From positions 310,001-374,000 of the forward strand of contig NZ_CP166195.1 in assembly GCF_045679545.1 (NCBI RefSeq): a stretch of 64,000 nt of DNA. The letters run 5' to 3'. This stretch comes from Enterovibrio sp045679545 (GTDB lineage Bacteria > Pseudomonadota > Gammaproteobacteria > Enterobacterales > Vibrionaceae). The translations under genes were made by a program, and so were the position numbers. Under the pieces are notes generated by a model. That model saw only the letters and a list, made by a program, of their open reading frames with translations, made no database searches and had not been told where the DNA came from. Below are positions 1 through 8,090 of this stretch, piece by piece; positions within the stretch are counted from its first letter, which is position 1; each line of letters begins with the position of its first letter.

Positions 1-1
1 C

Positions 2-70
2 AGAGGCTGGGACAAAGTGATGTTATGGATAGACAGCACCCTCAATACCCTTTTCCCCACGCAGACGTGA
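2..70 (+). CDS. possible C-terminal end of a truncated gene
   Basis: An open frame runs in from the left edge and stops at TGA 68-70; its last residues read RGWDKVMLWIDSTLNTLF. It is followed 30 bases later by a hairpin that could end transcription from both sides. The fragment is too short to assign to a family. A second frame is also open (to 111) but its composition looks less protein-like. Whether this is coding at all is uncertain. Confidence 0.3.
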   Translation, partial: RGWDKVMLWIDSTLNTLFPTQT

Positions 71-95
71 TCGAAACTAAAATTTATTTTCTCAT

Positions 96-124
96 AAAAA
101 ACCGCCCTTGATTTGGGCGGTTTA
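96..124 (-). terminator. intrinsic terminator of the zinc operon
   Basis: CCGCCC (102-107) pairs with GGGCGG (115-120) across a 7-base loop. Read on the minus strand the stem is followed by a run of six T. It lies about 45 bases beyond the stop of the DUF3299 gene. A short T run on the other side may let it serve the plus strand as well. Confidence 0.75.
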
Positions 125-165
125 CCATTTCGTCTCAGCTAGACACCGGAGCAAGCTCAGGAAGC

Positions 166-648
166 TTATTCGTCGTAGGGTTCGATCGACACACCTTCAA
201 GCAAGTAACCCGCCTGCGCAATGTCATGCGATACCGTTTCAGTTTTCAATGTTCCTACCACGTACACCACATCCCAAAGCTCTTGCACTGGCGCACCTTT
301 CTCAAACTTCACGTACACAATTTGGTTGGGTGGCGGCGGCGGTACATGAATACAGGCACCAAAGAACGGCACTAACAAGAACTCAGTGACTGTGTTGGCG
401 TCACCTTCTAACGGAATCACGAAGCCTGGGATTTTCACCTGACTGTTGTTCAATTCAGGGCGTACATTGCCTACCATGCTTTGCTGAGTTACATCACTCT
501 CGTGATCAATCATCGGCATACCGCGGTCATTGAAGAGATTACGCTCTGATTCTGGGATCAAGTCAATCCAATCCAAGGTCAATGTATCGTTCGCTTGGGC
601 AAACAATGGCAAACACGTCGCCATCAATAAAAGCCATTTTTTCATCAT
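166..648 (-). CDS. DUF3299 family exported protein, last gene of the zinc operon
   Basis: A 160-residue protein with a cleavable signal peptide (cleavage probably after ALA/QA near residue 19), so periplasmic. The body has the DUF3299 pattern: KIPGFVIPLE, then FLLVPFFGACIHVPPPPPNQ with one conserved cysteine and a proline run, then a C-terminal beta region. The family is often found beside FtsX-type ABC transporters and zinc-responsive genes; its biochemical role is unknown. It begins one base after the permease stop, so it is probably translationally coupled and the fifth gene of the Zur-controlled operon. Inference: it assists zinc capture or transfer in the periplasm. The cysteine and nearby acidic residues could bind metal, but this is not shown. 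Confidence 0.85.
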   Translation of the reverse strand: MMKKWLLLMATCLPLFAQANDTLTLDWIDLIPESERNLFNDRGMPMIDHESDVTQQSMVGNVRPELNNSQVKIPGFVIPLEGDANTVTEFLLVPFFGACIHVPPPPPNQIVYVKFEKGAPVQELWDVVYVVGTLKTETVSHDIAQAGYLLEGVSIEPYDE

Positions 649-649
649 G

Positions 650-1906
650 TTATATCCGTATAGTCATGCCATCTGACAGTGATTGACGATAGGCGCGCAA
701 CGCGGGGAATACGCCCACGAGAATCCCAGCCACAAGCACGATGCCCATCAGCATCCATTCGCGGCTATTTAAAAATGTGGCGGAAAGCTGCAAGCCGTAT
801 TGGCTTAAAACAATGGGGGCTGCAATGGTGATCATTGTAAACAAGGCTGTAATACCAAGCACAATACCGAGCAGCGTTAAGCATACCGCTTCGCTGATCA
901 ATAGCGCAAAGACATGTGCTGGCCTTGCCCCCATGGCACGCAATATCGCCATCTCTCGCCGCCGCTCATTCAAGCTTGTCAGGAGACTTGAAAGCATTCC
1001 CAGCAGGCCTGCCACCACCACAAAACTCGATACCACCAGCAAGGCTTGTTCAGCCACCGACATCAGCCCCCACAGCTCATGCAATGCAATGCCCGGCATG
1101 ATTGCTGTCAAAGGTTCCCGCTTGTATTCGTTAATGGTTCGCAGCAAGGCAAAGGTTTGGATTTTGCTTTTCAATCCGACTAAGAGTGCCGTAATCTGCT
1201 CCGGTTGTAGCGTATCAGGATCGATACCCTCTGCACTGACACCCGTTCCCATTCGAGCGCCACTTTCCCAGCCAATATGAATGGCCTCAATCGCAGGCAA
1301 TGAAACATGCACGCTTCGGTCGACTGGCGTGCCTGTCGGCGCAAGAATGCCTGTGATAACAAAGGGAAGATTGTCGTGACGACTGAATTTCATGTCTGCC
1401 AGTCCATGCGCAATCACGATTTCATCCCCCAGCTTATAACCCAGTTTTGCTGCAACTTCAGCGCCAATCACGGTATCAAACAAACCGTTAAATGGCTGCC
1501 CTTGCGTAAACGTGAGTGGCTGTTTATTCCCGTATTTGTAATGTTTGAAGTAATCGCTGGTCGTGCCCACCACGCGAAATCCGCGATGAGAATCGCCCAA
1601 CGAAATAGGAACAGACCACGCCACCGAAGGATGACGCTGAATCTCTTCAACGCTATCCCAACCAATGTTGTTGGTTGCATTGCCAATACGAAACACCGAA
1701 TAAAGCAACAAGTTCACCTGACCGGATCGCGCACCAACTATTAAATCGGTACTGGAGATGGTGTTGGCAAAACTTTCTTTGGCTTGGGTGCGAACACGTT
1801 CAACACCGAGTAACAGTGCCACGGAGATAGCAACGGTAAGAATCGTCAGAAAAGCGGTCGCTTTTCGATTATTGAGGCTTTGAATCGCCAACCGGAAAAT
1901 AGCCAT
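650..1906 (-). CDS. ABC transporter permease, FtsX/MacB type, zinc operon
   Basis: A 418-residue inner-membrane protein. One transmembrane helix near residues 17-35 is followed by a periplasmic domain of about 230 residues (MacB_PCD-like), then three C-terminal helices near 285-305, 335-360 and 385-405, with the FtsX-typical LNERRREMAILRAMGA motif on the cytoplasmic side. This topology fits mechanotransmission or lipoprotein-type ABC systems (MacB, LolC) rather than a classical ZnuB channel. It abuts the ATPase gene with no gap. By content and order it corresponds to the permease of the Vibrio zrgABCDE zinc system; that equivalence is from family knowledge and not verified here. Confidence 0.88.
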   Translation of the reverse strand: MAIFRLAIQSLNNRKATAFLTILTVAISVALLLGVERVRTQAKESFANTISSTDLIVGARSGQVNLLLYSVFRIGNATNNIGWDSVEEIQRHPSVAWSVPISLGDSHRGFRVVGTTSDYFKHYKYGNKQPLTFTQGQPFNGLFDTVIGAEVAAKLGYKLGDEIVIAHGLADMKFSRHDNLPFVITGILAPTGTPVDRSVHVSLPAIEAIHIGWESGARMGTGVSAEGIDPDTLQPEQITALLVGLKSKIQTFALLRTINEYKREPLTAIMPGIALHELWGLMSVAEQALLVVSSFVVVAGLLGMLSSLLTSLNERRREMAILRAMGARPAHVFALLISEAVCLTLLGIVLGITALFTMITIAAPIVLSQYGLQLSATFLNSREWMLMGIVLVAGILVGVFPALRAYRQSLSDGMTIRI

Positions 1907-2599
1907 TTACACCAGCTCCTTGGTCAATTCACCGCGGTTAATGTCAGACAATGAAACCGCACGATCGAATTGAGATTCCAGCGAATGATCGTGACTCACA
2001 AACAGCAAGCTGGTTCCAGCATGCTCGCATTCTTGCATCAACAACGAAATAAACGCGTTGCGGCTATCTGCATCCAGTGCAGAGGTGGGCTCATCGGCAA
2101 GTAACAACGCAGGTCGACCAATCAGCGCACGCGCTGCAGCTACCCGTTGCTGTTGTCCGATACTCAGCGCCGTCACGGGTTTGTTCAAGCATGCAACGGG
2201 CAAAGCAAGTGCGTTCAATAGACGCGTGGCTTCTTGGTTCAAATCACCGCCCACACGCTCTTTTCGCACTGACGAAAATCGGCACGGTAAGGTGACGTTG
2301 TCTAGTACAGAAAGGTAGGGCAACAGGTTGAATTGCTGAAAAATATACCCAAAATGATCGGCACGAAACGCATCGCGCTTAGCCCCTTTCAACTGTGAAA
2401 TATCGGTATTTTGAATATGCAATGAGCCAGATTGGGCAACATTGATACCCGCAATTAACCCCAACAGTGTGGATTTTCCGCAGCCACTGGCGCCTTTAAG
2501 AAACACTTTCTCGTCTGCGCCAACGTCAAAGTGCGGAATATCAATCTGCCAGCCAGCCTGCCCCGGCCATCGAAAACAAAGATCTTTAATTATTAACAT
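1907..2599 (-). CDS. ABC transporter ATP-binding protein, zinc operon
   Basis: A 230-residue nucleotide-binding protein of the LolD/MacB subfamily. Walker A is GASGCGKS at residues 36-43, the signature is LSIGQQQR, and Walker B is LLLADEPTSALD, followed by the switch histidine in FVSHDH. It has the usual length and no fused domain. It starts 39 bases after zrgA and its stop is directly followed by the permease gene. It should energise the FtsX-like permease. The Zur-like box upstream of the operon suggests expression in zinc starvation. Confidence 0.92.
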   Translation of the reverse strand: MLIIKDLCFRWPGQAGWQIDIPHFDVGADEKVFLKGASGCGKSTLLGLIAGINVAQSGSLHIQNTDISQLKGAKRDAFRADHFGYIFQQFNLLPYLSVLDNVTLPCRFSSVRKERVGGDLNQEATRLLNALALPVACLNKPVTALSIGQQQRVAAARALIGRPALLLADEPTSALDADSRNAFISLLMQECEHAGTSLLFVSHDHSLESQFDRAVSLSDINRGELTKELV

Positions 2600-2638
2600 G
2601 ATGATGTTTTAAGGCCTCATTGATGAGGCCTCCCTGGA

Positions 2639-3337
2639 CTAGAAACGAATGGTTCTTGAGGCTGGCGTAAACTCGCCCGCAAACACACCTTTATCAGTGA
2701 TGGCTTGCACACTGACTTTTTCGGTTAGACCGAAGGTATCAAACCAGCCTGTTGTGACAGATTGAAGTGCCGAAGGGTTTTCACAGGTAAATGTGTACTG
2801 AGCAGAGAACTCACCGTGTGACGCAGCCTCTGCTGAATGAGGCTGCTCGTCATGTGCGCTATGCTCGTCAGGGTGAGCATGGTCGTCGTGGTGTTTTTGA
2901 TGCTCATCGTGTTGCTCGTGATCATCATGAGACGCATGGTCATGGTCATGGTCATGGTCATGGTCATGGTCATGGTCATGGTCATGGTCAGCATGAGCGT
3001 CGTGTTTATCTAGCGTCTGTGAAACAGTATGCGCCGTGAGTTTACAGTCTGCCGCTTTACTCAGTTGAATCAAAGTTTCCGGTGTCGCCAAAGACTTGAG
3101 TGCACGCTCAATGGCCGCTTTTTGTTCATCATTCAGAGGGGCATGTTCAAAGCCAACAATGTCACTGCCCGGCGCAGTGATTTCAACGAGAAGTTCGTTG
3201 CCATCTTGTGCGATATGCCAATCCACCACACCATGTTGATGAGCGCTGTACTGAGTAAATTCGTTGCTTTGGGCGACTGCAAATGTCGCCATTGCCAATG
3301 CCATCGCACCGAGCGTAAATTGCGTTGTATTACGCAT
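2639..3337 (-). CDS. zrgA: periplasmic zinc-binding protein, DUF2796/ZrgA family
   Basis: A 232-residue protein with a signal peptide (cleaved near residue 22, AVAQS). The N-terminal part carries the DUF2796 pattern (QHGVVDWHIAQDGNELLVEI, then PGSDIVGFEHAP). A long central metal-binding linker, roughly residues 115-170, is made of His-Asp dipeptides and other His/Asp/Glu-rich stretches. The C-terminal part resumes the fold (FTCENPSALQSV). ZrgA-type proteins are periplasmic zinc-binding components required for zinc uptake with an ABC partner; here the ATPase and permease follow directly. Part of the linker is encoded by a perfect hexanucleotide repeat, listed separately. The start has good signal-peptide context. 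Confidence in family is high; the exact role is by analogy. Confidence 0.85.
   Translation of the reverse strand: MRNTTQFTLGAMALAMATFAVAQSNEFTQYSAHQHGVVDWHIAQDGNELLVEITAPGSDIVGFEHAPLNDEQKAAIERALKSLATPETLIQLSKAADCKLTAHTVSQTLDKHDAHADHDHDHDHDHDHDHDHDHASHDDHEQHDEHQKHHDDHAHPDEHSAHDEQPHSAEAASHGEFSAQYTFTCENPSALQSVTTGWFDTFGLTEKVSVQAITDKGVFAGEFTPASRTIRF
2935..2988 (+). repeat. hexanucleotide repeat CATGGT x9 inside zrgA
   Basis: Nine perfect tandem copies of CATGGT, read on the coding strand as alternating Asp and His codons. Because the unit is six bases, gain or loss of copies changes the number of His-Asp pairs without shifting the frame, so this is a candidate length-variable metal-binding tract. 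Confidence 0.95.
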
Positions 3338-3380
3338 GTTCTCTCCAATTTAATGTGATCTCATTTGTTTAAGTGTCGTT

Positions 3381-3668
3381 CTAAATTGAGGAGAAAAATG
3401 GCGGTGCACGCGCGTTAGCATCAGGCTGCGCTTTTTGTGGGGATTGAACTAGATAGTCTGACGACTGATAACCCAGCGCCACCACCACGGGAGCAACAAC
3501 ATCTGTCGATGCAATCGCAGGCGCACTCATGGCACAGAGCGCACAATGATGGTCTGTATTTAGCGCGTGTTGATAGGAGGCTTTGTGTTCCGCCACTGCA
3601 AAGCCTTGCCAGCCCAAAAGAACAGCAAGCAAAAAAGGAAGCAGAAATTGGCGAAACTGTCGTGTCAT
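3381..3668 (-). CDS. small DUF2946-like exported protein, first gene of the zinc operon
   Basis: A 95-residue protein with an N-terminal hydrophobic segment (residues 9-26) that looks like a signal peptide or anchor. It has an HHCALC motif at residues 40-45, a His/Cys cluster typical of the small DUF2946-type proteins found beside copper or zinc genes. It ends with the proline/phenylalanine-rich tail APPFFSSI. It lies immediately downstream of the Zur-like box and 43 bases upstream of zrgA, so it is probably the promoter-proximal gene of the operon. Inference: a metal-binding accessory. The family assignment is from motif and context only. Confidence 0.65.
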   Translation of the reverse strand: MTRQFRQFLLPFLLAVLLGWQGFAVAEHKASYQHALNTDHHCALCAMSAPAIASTDVVAPVVVALGYQSSDYLVQSPQKAQPDANARAPPFFSSI

Positions 3669-3690
3669 GATCCGTCAGGCGCAGTGATAT

Positions 3691-3713
3691 GTAATGTTAT
3701 AATGTAACACTCT
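3691..3713 (-). promoter_or_regulatory. Zur-like operator in front of the zinc operon
   Basis: GTAATGTTATAATGTAACAC (3691-3710) contains inverted arms TGTTA/TAACA and closely resembles the enterobacterial Zur operator (GAAATGTTATANTATAACATTTC). It sits 23-45 bases before the start of the DUF2946-like gene and includes a -10-like TATAAC on the minus strand. Zinc-loaded Zur would therefore block the whole operon. Confidence 0.75.
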
Positions 3714-3747
3714 CTTTGAGTCTTGCCCATTGAGCTATCAATAGAAT

Positions 3748-4425
3748 TTACAATTCTTCCAACAAAGGTCTTCGATACACGCGAGTCGGCCGCCCAACTT
3801 TGCCATGCTCGAGAAATGCCAACAGCTCTCCGTCTTCAACCGCTTGGTCGAGATAGCGTCTTGCCGTGCTTTTACTTATTCCAAATTCTTCAGCAATATG
3901 GCTAACCGTGACCTCTATGTGTGCATGACTGAAGTAGTCAACGATTTGCTTCAAAGTGAAGGCATCTGTGCTCGACACCTGTTTTCTGTTTTTCTGAGCG
4001 CCACTGAATAGCCCATCCAAGTCTCTCTGAATGAACTGTTTTTCATGGTTAAATTGTTGCTGAAGAGCCGAAAACCGTTCAAGGCTATCAGCCAAACGTC
4101 GGTAGTCCAGTGGCTTCACGAGATAATCAAACGCACCAAATCGCAGCGCTTTTTGCACGGTTTCCGCATCATTGGCGGCAGTGACCAACACACACTCCAC
4201 ATGAGAGCTTTCTCCCGATAAGGTGTGAACAAAGTCGACACCTAGTCCATCAGGAAGGTAATTATCCACGATAATCAGATCCAGCGATGCTGCTCGGGTC
4301 ATTGCTCTGGCCTGCGCGAGTGTCGATGCTACGCTCAATACTTTAAAACGCGGATCTTGCTCAATGAAATGGGCGTGAAGCATGGCAATATCGTTGTCAT
4401 CCTCCACGATAAGCACGCGATACAT
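3748..4425 (-). CDS. response regulator, CitB/DcuR (DpiA) family
   Basis: A 225-residue two-component response regulator. The receiver domain spans residues 1-120, with acidic pocket EDD at 8-10, phosphoacceptor Asp54 (IIVDNYLPDG) and Lys104 in DYLVKP. The C-terminal helix-turn-helix is near residues 175-200 (EEFGISKSTARRYLDQAV), characteristic of regulators of citrate and C4-dicarboxylate uptake. Its start overlaps the stop of the kinase gene by one base (TGATG), indicating translational coupling. The likely target is the divergent DASS transporter gene at 6282. Confidence 0.93.
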   Translation of the reverse strand: MYRVLIVEDDNDIAMLHAHFIEQDPRFKVLSVASTLAQARAMTRAASLDLIIVDNYLPDGLGVDFVHTLSGESSHVECVLVTAANDAETVQKALRFGAFDYLVKPLDYRRLADSLERFSALQQQFNHEKQFIQRDLDGLFSGAQKNRKQVSSTDAFTLKQIVDYFSHAHIEVTVSHIAEEFGISKSTARRYLDQAVEDGELLAFLEHGKVGRPTRVYRRPLLEEL

Positions 4426-6008
4426 CAGATCACCCTCGGAAAATAAACGATAAAAGAGGTTTCGTTGCTGTCACTCTCCAGCTCCATGTAACCGTCAGCA
4501 GCGTCGATGATTGATTGCACCAAATACATCCCCACACCATGTTCACTAAAATTAGGTTTGCTTGTATATCCCATCAGACACAACACATCTAAGCTCACGT
4601 GAATGGCTGGCCCGTTGTTTGTCACACTCAACACATGTTCTGATGCGGTTTCATACATGGCAATGCGAACACAAGCCGAATCAGTATCTGTCATTGCATC
4701 AATGCTGTTATCAAACAGGTTGCCGATCAGCGAACTCAACGCTTCTTCATCTACGTCTAGCGGAAGCCCTGACCATCCTTCTAAGCCTTCGAGATCGACA
4801 AGCACACCGCGTTCATTAGCCTGACCCATTTTGGCCAATAGCAACCCTGAAACTAGCGGCAGCGACGCTAGCTGCTTAATGCTGTCCATCTGAAATTGAT
4901 CTGCTTGTGACTGAGACAAGATGAAAGCTAATGCACGTTCGTACTGCCCCATTTGCAGTAAACCCGCCAAGCTCGACAATTTGTTTTTGTACTCATGGCG
5001 TGTTACCCGCAGTGACTCAAGATATTGATCGACCTTGCTAATTTTATTGGAAAGTAGCAACAACTCATGCTGAGTACGGATGCTAAACACTGCCCCAGAC
5101 ACTTCCTTATCTTGACCAGACAGACTCACGCGAGAAACAACAAGACTTCGCCCGTTCACCCTTAACATGCGGTCAATAAAGTCGTCTCCTTCCAAGGACA
5201 AAACAGACGGGTTGTCGACCACCGAATCCACCGGAGTAAGCAGAGGAATCGGCTTATCACTGTTTAGCAATGAATTGGCCGAGTCGTTAATGAGATAAAT
5301 TTGATTGTCAGTGTTGATCGCCATTAGCCCCTCATGAGCCGCATCTAGCACTCCTTGGCTTGTTTTTAATGACTGCCTAAGTTGCCAAGGTTCAAGATGC
5401 TCCATTTGCTGGCTAACATACCCCGAAAAGCGCCACGCCATGAATCCAGATCCAAGCAAAGCAAAGATGGCGAAGCCAATCAATGGCGAGATATTTTCCG
5501 CATTAAGCACGGCTAACGTTTGCTTGAGATAGCCCACTTTAATCATCCCGACTACCGAGCCTGAATGATCAAAAATCGGCGTAATATAACGCACTGAAGG
5601 CCCTAACGATCCCACACCATGAGACAGGTACGCCTCGCCATATTTCAGTGCACGCTCAATATCTCCACCGACCACAGGATGCCCAATCCTTTCTGAGAGA
5701 GGGTGAGCAAGACGGACCCCCTCTTCGTTGCTAACCGTAATAAAATCGGCATCTGAGACCTGTTGCAACTGAGAAATAATGGCGGAAACATCAAATTGAT
5801 TGTCATGAATGACAGCTTCAACCAAGCTCGGCAATATCGCCAATTGCCGTGACTGCACTTCTGCGCGTAGCGCAATCTGATCATCCAGCGTGTGGTTGAT
5901 TCTTTGTGAGCTAATCATCCACCACCCCATTGCACTAAATAGAAATACACCACAGAGCAATACCGTTAAAAGCTGAGTAAATGAACGCGGAACAAGACGA
6001 GGAGACAT
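4425..6008 (-). CDS. sensor histidine kinase, CitA/DcuS family
   Basis: A 527-residue membrane kinase. TM1 is at about 12-33, followed by a periplasmic sensor domain of the CitA/DcuS Cache type (34-173), TM2 at about 174-194, and a cytoplasmic PAS-like domain (215-310). The SpoOB-type phosphoacceptor motif RHEYKNKL has His338. The ATPase domain carries the N-box NLFDNSIDA (430-438) and a GVGMYLV G-box. Such kinases sense carboxylates in the periplasm. The pair with the downstream regulator and the divergent transporter argues for a carboxylate-induced uptake circuit; the actual ligand cannot be read from the sequence. Confidence 0.93.
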   Translation of the reverse strand: MSPRLVPRSFTQLLTVLLCGVFLFSAMGWWMISSQRINHTLDDQIALRAEVQSRQLAILPSLVEAVIHDNQFDVSAIISQLQQVSDADFITVSNEEGVRLAHPLSERIGHPVVGGDIERALKYGEAYLSHGVGSLGPSVRYITPIFDHSGSVVGMIKVGYLKQTLAVLNAENISPLIGFAIFALLGSGFMAWRFSGYVSQQMEHLEPWQLRQSLKTSQGVLDAAHEGLMAINTDNQIYLINDSANSLLNSDKPIPLLTPVDSVVDNPSVLSLEGDDFIDRMLRVNGRSLVVSRVSLSGQDKEVSGAVFSIRTQHELLLLSNKISKVDQYLESLRVTRHEYKNKLSSLAGLLQMGQYERALAFILSQSQADQFQMDSIKQLASLPLVSGLLLAKMGQANERGVLVDLEGLEGWSGLPLDVDEEALSSLIGNLFDNSIDAMTDTDSACVRIAMYETASEHVLSVTNNGPAIHVSLDVLCLMGYTSKPNFSEHGVGMYLVQSIIDAADGYMELESDSNETSFIVYFPRVI

Positions 6009-6281
6009 GAAATAAAGCCACTGTTGTTGAAGCCCTTAGAATACGTGAATTTCTACCAATACGGCAGTCAATGAACTGCCGATATTGAGCGAGATCTCAC
6101 TCGTGGCGTTAATGAGTTTTATTGTCTCAATGCTTTTTATCACAGAGTAATTTCACAACTCCATGGGCTCACTTTTGGTTCTGAATAACCGCCTAAGCAA
6201 TACCAGTGAAAGATTGATTTAAAACAGCTTTGCGTCTTCTTGCCTTGATAAGTTGAAGAAAAATCCATGGAGGTTACTACG

Positions 6282-7685
6282 ATGTCTTCAACGAATTTAC
6301 GATTAGTCGTACTGGCGATAATAGGTATCGCCATATGGTTCTCACCCGTTCCTGATGGTCTCACCGATCAAGCTTGGCAAATGATGACTATTTTCGTCGT
6401 CACCGTGTTTAGCTTAATTCTCGCACCGCTTCCCCTTGGGGCTATGGCTCTGCTTGGGCTCACTGCAGCCACATTGCTCGATGTACTGCCAATAAAAACA
6501 GCGCTAACAGGTTTCGCTCACCCCACAATATGGATGATCGCAGCCGCATTCTTCATTTCTCGGGGTTTTATCTCAACAGGGTTTGGACGACGCGTAGGCT
6601 ATTGGTTTATTGCTAAGCTTGGTCACAGTTCATTGGGATTGGCTTATGGCTTGGTGATGACCGATCTTCTTTTCGCCCCTGCAACACCCAGCACAACAGC
6701 GCGATGCGGTGGCATCATTGCCCCACTATTTCGCTCAGTCGCCAGTGCGTATGATTCAGACCCTGAAAAAGGCACCGAAAACAAAATTGGTGCATTTCTG
6801 GTTCAATGTATCTTTCAATGTAACGCGATCACGTGTGCCATGTTCCTTACTTCCATGGCAGGCAACCCTCTCGCCGCCAATTTTGCAAAAGAACAAGGTG
6901 TTGAAATTACATGGGCAGGTTGGGCGTTGGCAGCCATTGTTCCGGGGATCATCTGTCTCGTTCTCATCCCTCTGGTTATGTATCTGGTTTTCCCACCTGA
7001 GCTGAAAAAGACACCTGAAATGCGTGCCATTGCACGACAAAAACTCCGAGAAATGGGCGCAATGAGCCGTGATGAATGGATGATGTGCATCACCTTCATT
7101 GGTATGGTCTCACTTTGGGTGCTAGGTCCAACTCTGGGCATTCATGCAACGGTCACCGCGCTGCTAGGCCTTGTTTTTCTTTTGTTCACTCGCACCATTA
7201 CTTGGGATGCCGTACTAAGCGAAAAAGAAGCATGGCACACCATCACTTGGTTCGCTGTCTTGGTCATGATGGCAGCACAATTGAATAAACTAGGTTTCAT
7301 TGGATGGTTTGGTGATGCTATCGGCCAATCGTTGTCAGGTTTTGGTTGGGTAACGACGATTGTTGTTTTGCTGCTGGTTTACTATTACAGCCACTATCTG
7401 ATGGCAAGTGCCATGGCACATATCAGCGCTATGTACTCCGCATTCCTCGCCATTGCTATCGCAGCGGGTGCGCCTCCAATGCTTGCTGCCATCGTATTGG
7501 GGATTTTCAGTAACTTGTACATGTCAACAACGCACTACTCGTCGGGCCCCGCACCCATCCTGTTCGGTGCTGGTTATCACTCCCTACAAAACTGGTGGAA
7601 AATTGGCTTTGTGTTTTCTCTCATCGTCATTCCCGTTTTCGTCATCATCGGCGGCGCATGGTGGAAACTGATCGGTCTGTGGTAA
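6282..7685 (+). CDS. DASS/SLC13 family anion:sodium (or anion exchange) transporter
   Basis: A polytopic membrane protein of 467 residues from this start, with about 11-12 hydrophobic segments. It shows DASS/CitT-family features: LAPLPLGAMALLGL near the N terminus, the duplicated re-entrant regions with PATPSTTARCGGI and the later STTHYSSGPAPILFGAGY. The family moves citrate, tartrate, succinate or related di/tricarboxylates. I chose ATG 6282 because GGAGG at 6269-6273 lies 8 bases upstream; the longer start at 6267 overlaps that ribosome site. It is divergent from the CitA/CitB-like pair, which probably controls it from the 270-base intergenic region. Confidence 0.9.
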   Translation: MSSTNLRLVVLAIIGIAIWFSPVPDGLTDQAWQMMTIFVVTVFSLILAPLPLGAMALLGLTAATLLDVLPIKTALTGFAHPTIWMIAAAFFISRGFISTGFGRRVGYWFIAKLGHSSLGLAYGLVMTDLLFAPATPSTTARCGGIIAPLFRSVASAYDSDPEKGTENKIGAFLVQCIFQCNAITCAMFLTSMAGNPLAANFAKEQGVEITWAGWALAAIVPGIICLVLIPLVMYLVFPPELKKTPEMRAIARQKLREMGAMSRDEWMMCITFIGMVSLWVLGPTLGIHATVTALLGLVFLLFTRTITWDAVLSEKEAWHTITWFAVLVMMAAQLNKLGFIGWFGDAIGQSLSGFGWVTTIVVLLLVYYYSHYLMASAMAHISAMYSAFLAIAIAAGAPPMLAAIVLGIFSNLYMSTTHYSSGPAPILFGAGYHSLQNWWKIGFVFSLIVIPVFVIIGGAWWKLIGLW

Positions 7686-7705
7686 TCCGCGTTTAACTCA
7701 AAAGC

Positions 7706-7735
7706 AAGAAACCCGCCAAATGACGGGTTTCTTTT
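7706..7735 (+). terminator. intrinsic terminator after the DASS transporter
   Basis: A 10-base stem, AAGAAACCCG (7706-7715) with CGGGTTTCTT (7724-7733), and loop CCAAATGA, followed by TT. It lies 20 bases after the transporter stop. Confidence 0.8.
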
Positions 7736-7865
7736 GTTTGGCTCTTCCTGCAAAGCTTAGTAGGAGCACCTAGCTAGGAACACATGTGCTTATGACATAT
7801 GACACATCGGGAAGCGATTGCCGAAAACGAAAAAAGCCTCGTCTTTCGACAAGGCCTTCGTAATT

Positions 7866-7941
7866 TGGCTCCCCCTGCAAGACTTGAACTTGCGACATAC
7901 GGATTAACAGTCCGCCGTTCTACCGACTGAACTAAGGGGGA
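7866..7941 (-). tRNA. tRNA-Asn(GTT)
   Basis: On the minus strand the acceptor arms TCCCCCT and AGGGGGA pair fully, followed by G and an encoded CCA. The D-arm contains AGTTCAGTCGGTAGAAC, the anticodon loop is CTGTTAA with anticodon GTT, and the T-arm contains GTTCAAGTC. Length is 76 bases including CCA. All cloverleaf elements are present, so it should be functional. Confidence 0.97.
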
Positions 7942-8090
7942 ACAGTCTGTTCCTGAGAACGAGGTTGATATTAGGAAAAGCACGGGAACCTTGCAAGCAC
8001 TAATTTTCATTCTCACGCTTTTTTCGGTTCAAATGGCTAATTGATAACCTATTCCATTAAAATCAAGCTGTTTTCATCTTCGGTTGCCCA

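Noticed and set aside
2725..3039. Overlapping frames across zrgA encoding Met-Thr or Gly-His repeats
   Set aside because: They are other-frame readings of the CATGGT hexamer repeat; the DUF2796 frame has the signal peptide and conserved ends.
7774..8016. 80-residue frame over tRNA-Asn
   Set aside because: It lies on the tRNA gene itself and is a chance frame.
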